This document shows, in pieces, positions 63,289-64,000 of a stretch of DNA of 64,000 nucleotides. The notes beneath the pieces were generated by a model. It did no database searches, was not told the DNA's origin, and was given only the letters and a program-made list of their open reading frames with translations. The translations under genes were made by a program, and so were the position numbers. The DNA is from VRUE01 sp963697915 (GTDB lineage: Bacteria; Actinomycetota; Thermoleophilia; Solirubrobacterales; 70-9), in assembly GCA_963697915.1 (NCBI GenBank), contig OY969103.1, positions 1,488,001 to 1,552,000 on the forward strand, given 5' to 3'. Position 1 is the first letter of the stretch. Every line of letters starts with the position of its first letter.

Positions 63289-64000
63289 TTGCTCGGGTCC
63301 AAGAGGAGCTTGCCCGTGGTGCGGCGGCCGACCAGGTCCTGGTGGGCGCGCGTCGCCTCCGAGAGCGGGTAGACGTCGCCGACGGTGATCTCGAGCTCGC
63401 CGCTGGCGACCGCTCCGAGCAGCTCGCCGATCATCGGCGTGACCCGCTCGCGCCGCATCAGCAGGTGGACGAGCCAGAACCCGATCACCGCCTTGGAGCC
63501 GCGCAGGAGGGCCGCGGTGGAGACGTCGCGCTGCTCGCGCGAGGCGATGCCGAAGACGACCATCCGGCCGAGGGGGGCCAGTGCCCCGAGCTCGGCGTCG
63601 AAGGCCTCGCCGCCGCTCATGTGGAGGACCGCGTCGACCCGCTCGCCGCCGTTGGCCTCGCGGATCGCCGCCTTGAGGTCGTCGCTGCGCGAGTCGACCG
63701 TGGCGTCGGCCCCGAGCTGCTCGACCAGGGCCCGCTTCTCCTCGCTGGAGGCGAGGCCGATGACCTTGGCCCCGGCGCGCTTCGCCAGCTGTACCGAGAG
63801 CAGGCCGGTGCCGCCGGCGGCGGCCTCGATCACGATCGTCTCACCGGGCTCGATCCGGGCGCAGTCGCGGACCAGGGCCATCGCGGTCAGGCCCTGCAGA
63901 AGAAGCGCCGCCGCCTGGTCGTCGTCGACCTCGTCCGGGACGGGGATGAGCATCTGCGCCGGCACGGCGACCTTCTCCGCGTAGGCGCCGGAGCCGAGGA
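63285..64000 (-). CDS. Zinc-free quinone oxidoreductase (MDR family), partial
   Basis: At least 238 residues; the N-terminus lies beyond the right edge. Visible: GAYAEKVAVPAQMLIPVPDEVDDDQAAAL, Rossmann motif EAAAGGTGLLSVQLAKRAGAKVIGL, ending RAHQDLVGRRTTGKLLLDP. Reduces quinones or enals with NADPH. Co-transcribed with the helicase by overlap. Confidence 0.92.
   Translation of the reverse strand, partial: LGSGAYAEKVAVPAQMLIPVPDEVDDDQAAALLLQGLTAMALVRDCARIEPGETIVIEAAAGGTGLLSVQLAKRAGAKVIGLASSEEKRALVEQLGADATVDSRSDDLKAAIREANGGERVDAVLHMSGGEAFDAELGALAPLGRMVVFGIASREQRDVSTAALLRGSKAVIGFWLVHLLMRRERVTPMIGELLGAVASGELEITVGDVYPLSEATRAHQDLVGRRTTGKLLLDPSK

Overview
The window is chromosomal DNA of very high GC from an actinobacterium, most likely class Thermoleophilia (Solirubrobacterales-like). 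Reasons: the E2-E1 fused 2-oxoglutarate dehydrogenase (Kgd type), an actinobacterial-style c-di-AMP riboswitch before a cell-wall hydrolase, a 14-gene complex I operon, and two exported proteins with the N-terminal YANVMSS/GGATAVAA pattern and AVTxxKI repeats that I associate with this group. The taxonomic call is an inference; there is no rRNA or tRNA gene in the window.

Layout. 1-3889 (minus): a polyamine-type ABC operon potA-potD-potB-potC, cut by the left edge. 4012-4722 (minus): a secreted NlpC/P60-like hydrolase with a ydaO (c-di-AMP) riboswitch leader. 4849-8491: an SDR and aconitase. 8692-13043 (minus): a DUF3817-like membrane protein and a 1340-residue 2-oxoglutarate dehydrogenase fusion that keeps its own lipoyl and E1/E3-binding domains. 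13055-20094: a double-SDR reductase, thioesterase, MsrB, a NarL-type regulator, SerS, a lipoprotein cytochrome c, a flavin reductase and small membrane proteins. 20247-34810: nuoABCDEFGHIJKLMN, with almost every junction overlapping, followed in translational coupling by an acyl-CoA synthetase. 36600-42907: AEC transporter, VOC protein, ThyX-like protein, membrane protein, CBS protein, zinc-ribbon protein, a TadE-like anchored protein and a bacterial voltage-gated sodium channel.

42908-51897 looks accessory: lower and uneven GC, a secreted protein with four LamG domains, three of them near-identical 639-bp tandem copies, joined to an Fn3-like and a clan GH-A-like glycosidase domain, two exported delta-60-repeat proteins, an exported protein of unknown function and an orphan ORF. 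It carries two copies of an undescribed ~95-bp element and ends beside a duplicated 3' stub of the neighbouring ybhN-like gene. From 51899 the ordinary chromosome resumes: YbhN-like flippase, sulfotransferase, a RibD-C reductase, a UbiG-like methyltransferase, an acyl-CoA dehydrogenase, an eroded XRE/nucleotidyltransferase pair, two AVTxxKI surface proteins, an aminoglycoside-phosphotransferase-like kinase, a two-component pair, a DEAD-box helicase and a quinone oxidoreductase cut by the right edge.

Together the core genes give a picture of an aerobic, respiring, fatty-acid-using heterotroph (complex I, TCA enzymes, acyl-CoA synthetase, acyl-CoA dehydrogenase, thioesterase). The most unusual material is the exported-protein island with its repeated upstream element, the lipoyl-bearing Kgd fusion, and the decayed toxin-antitoxin-like pair with an intact palindromic operator.
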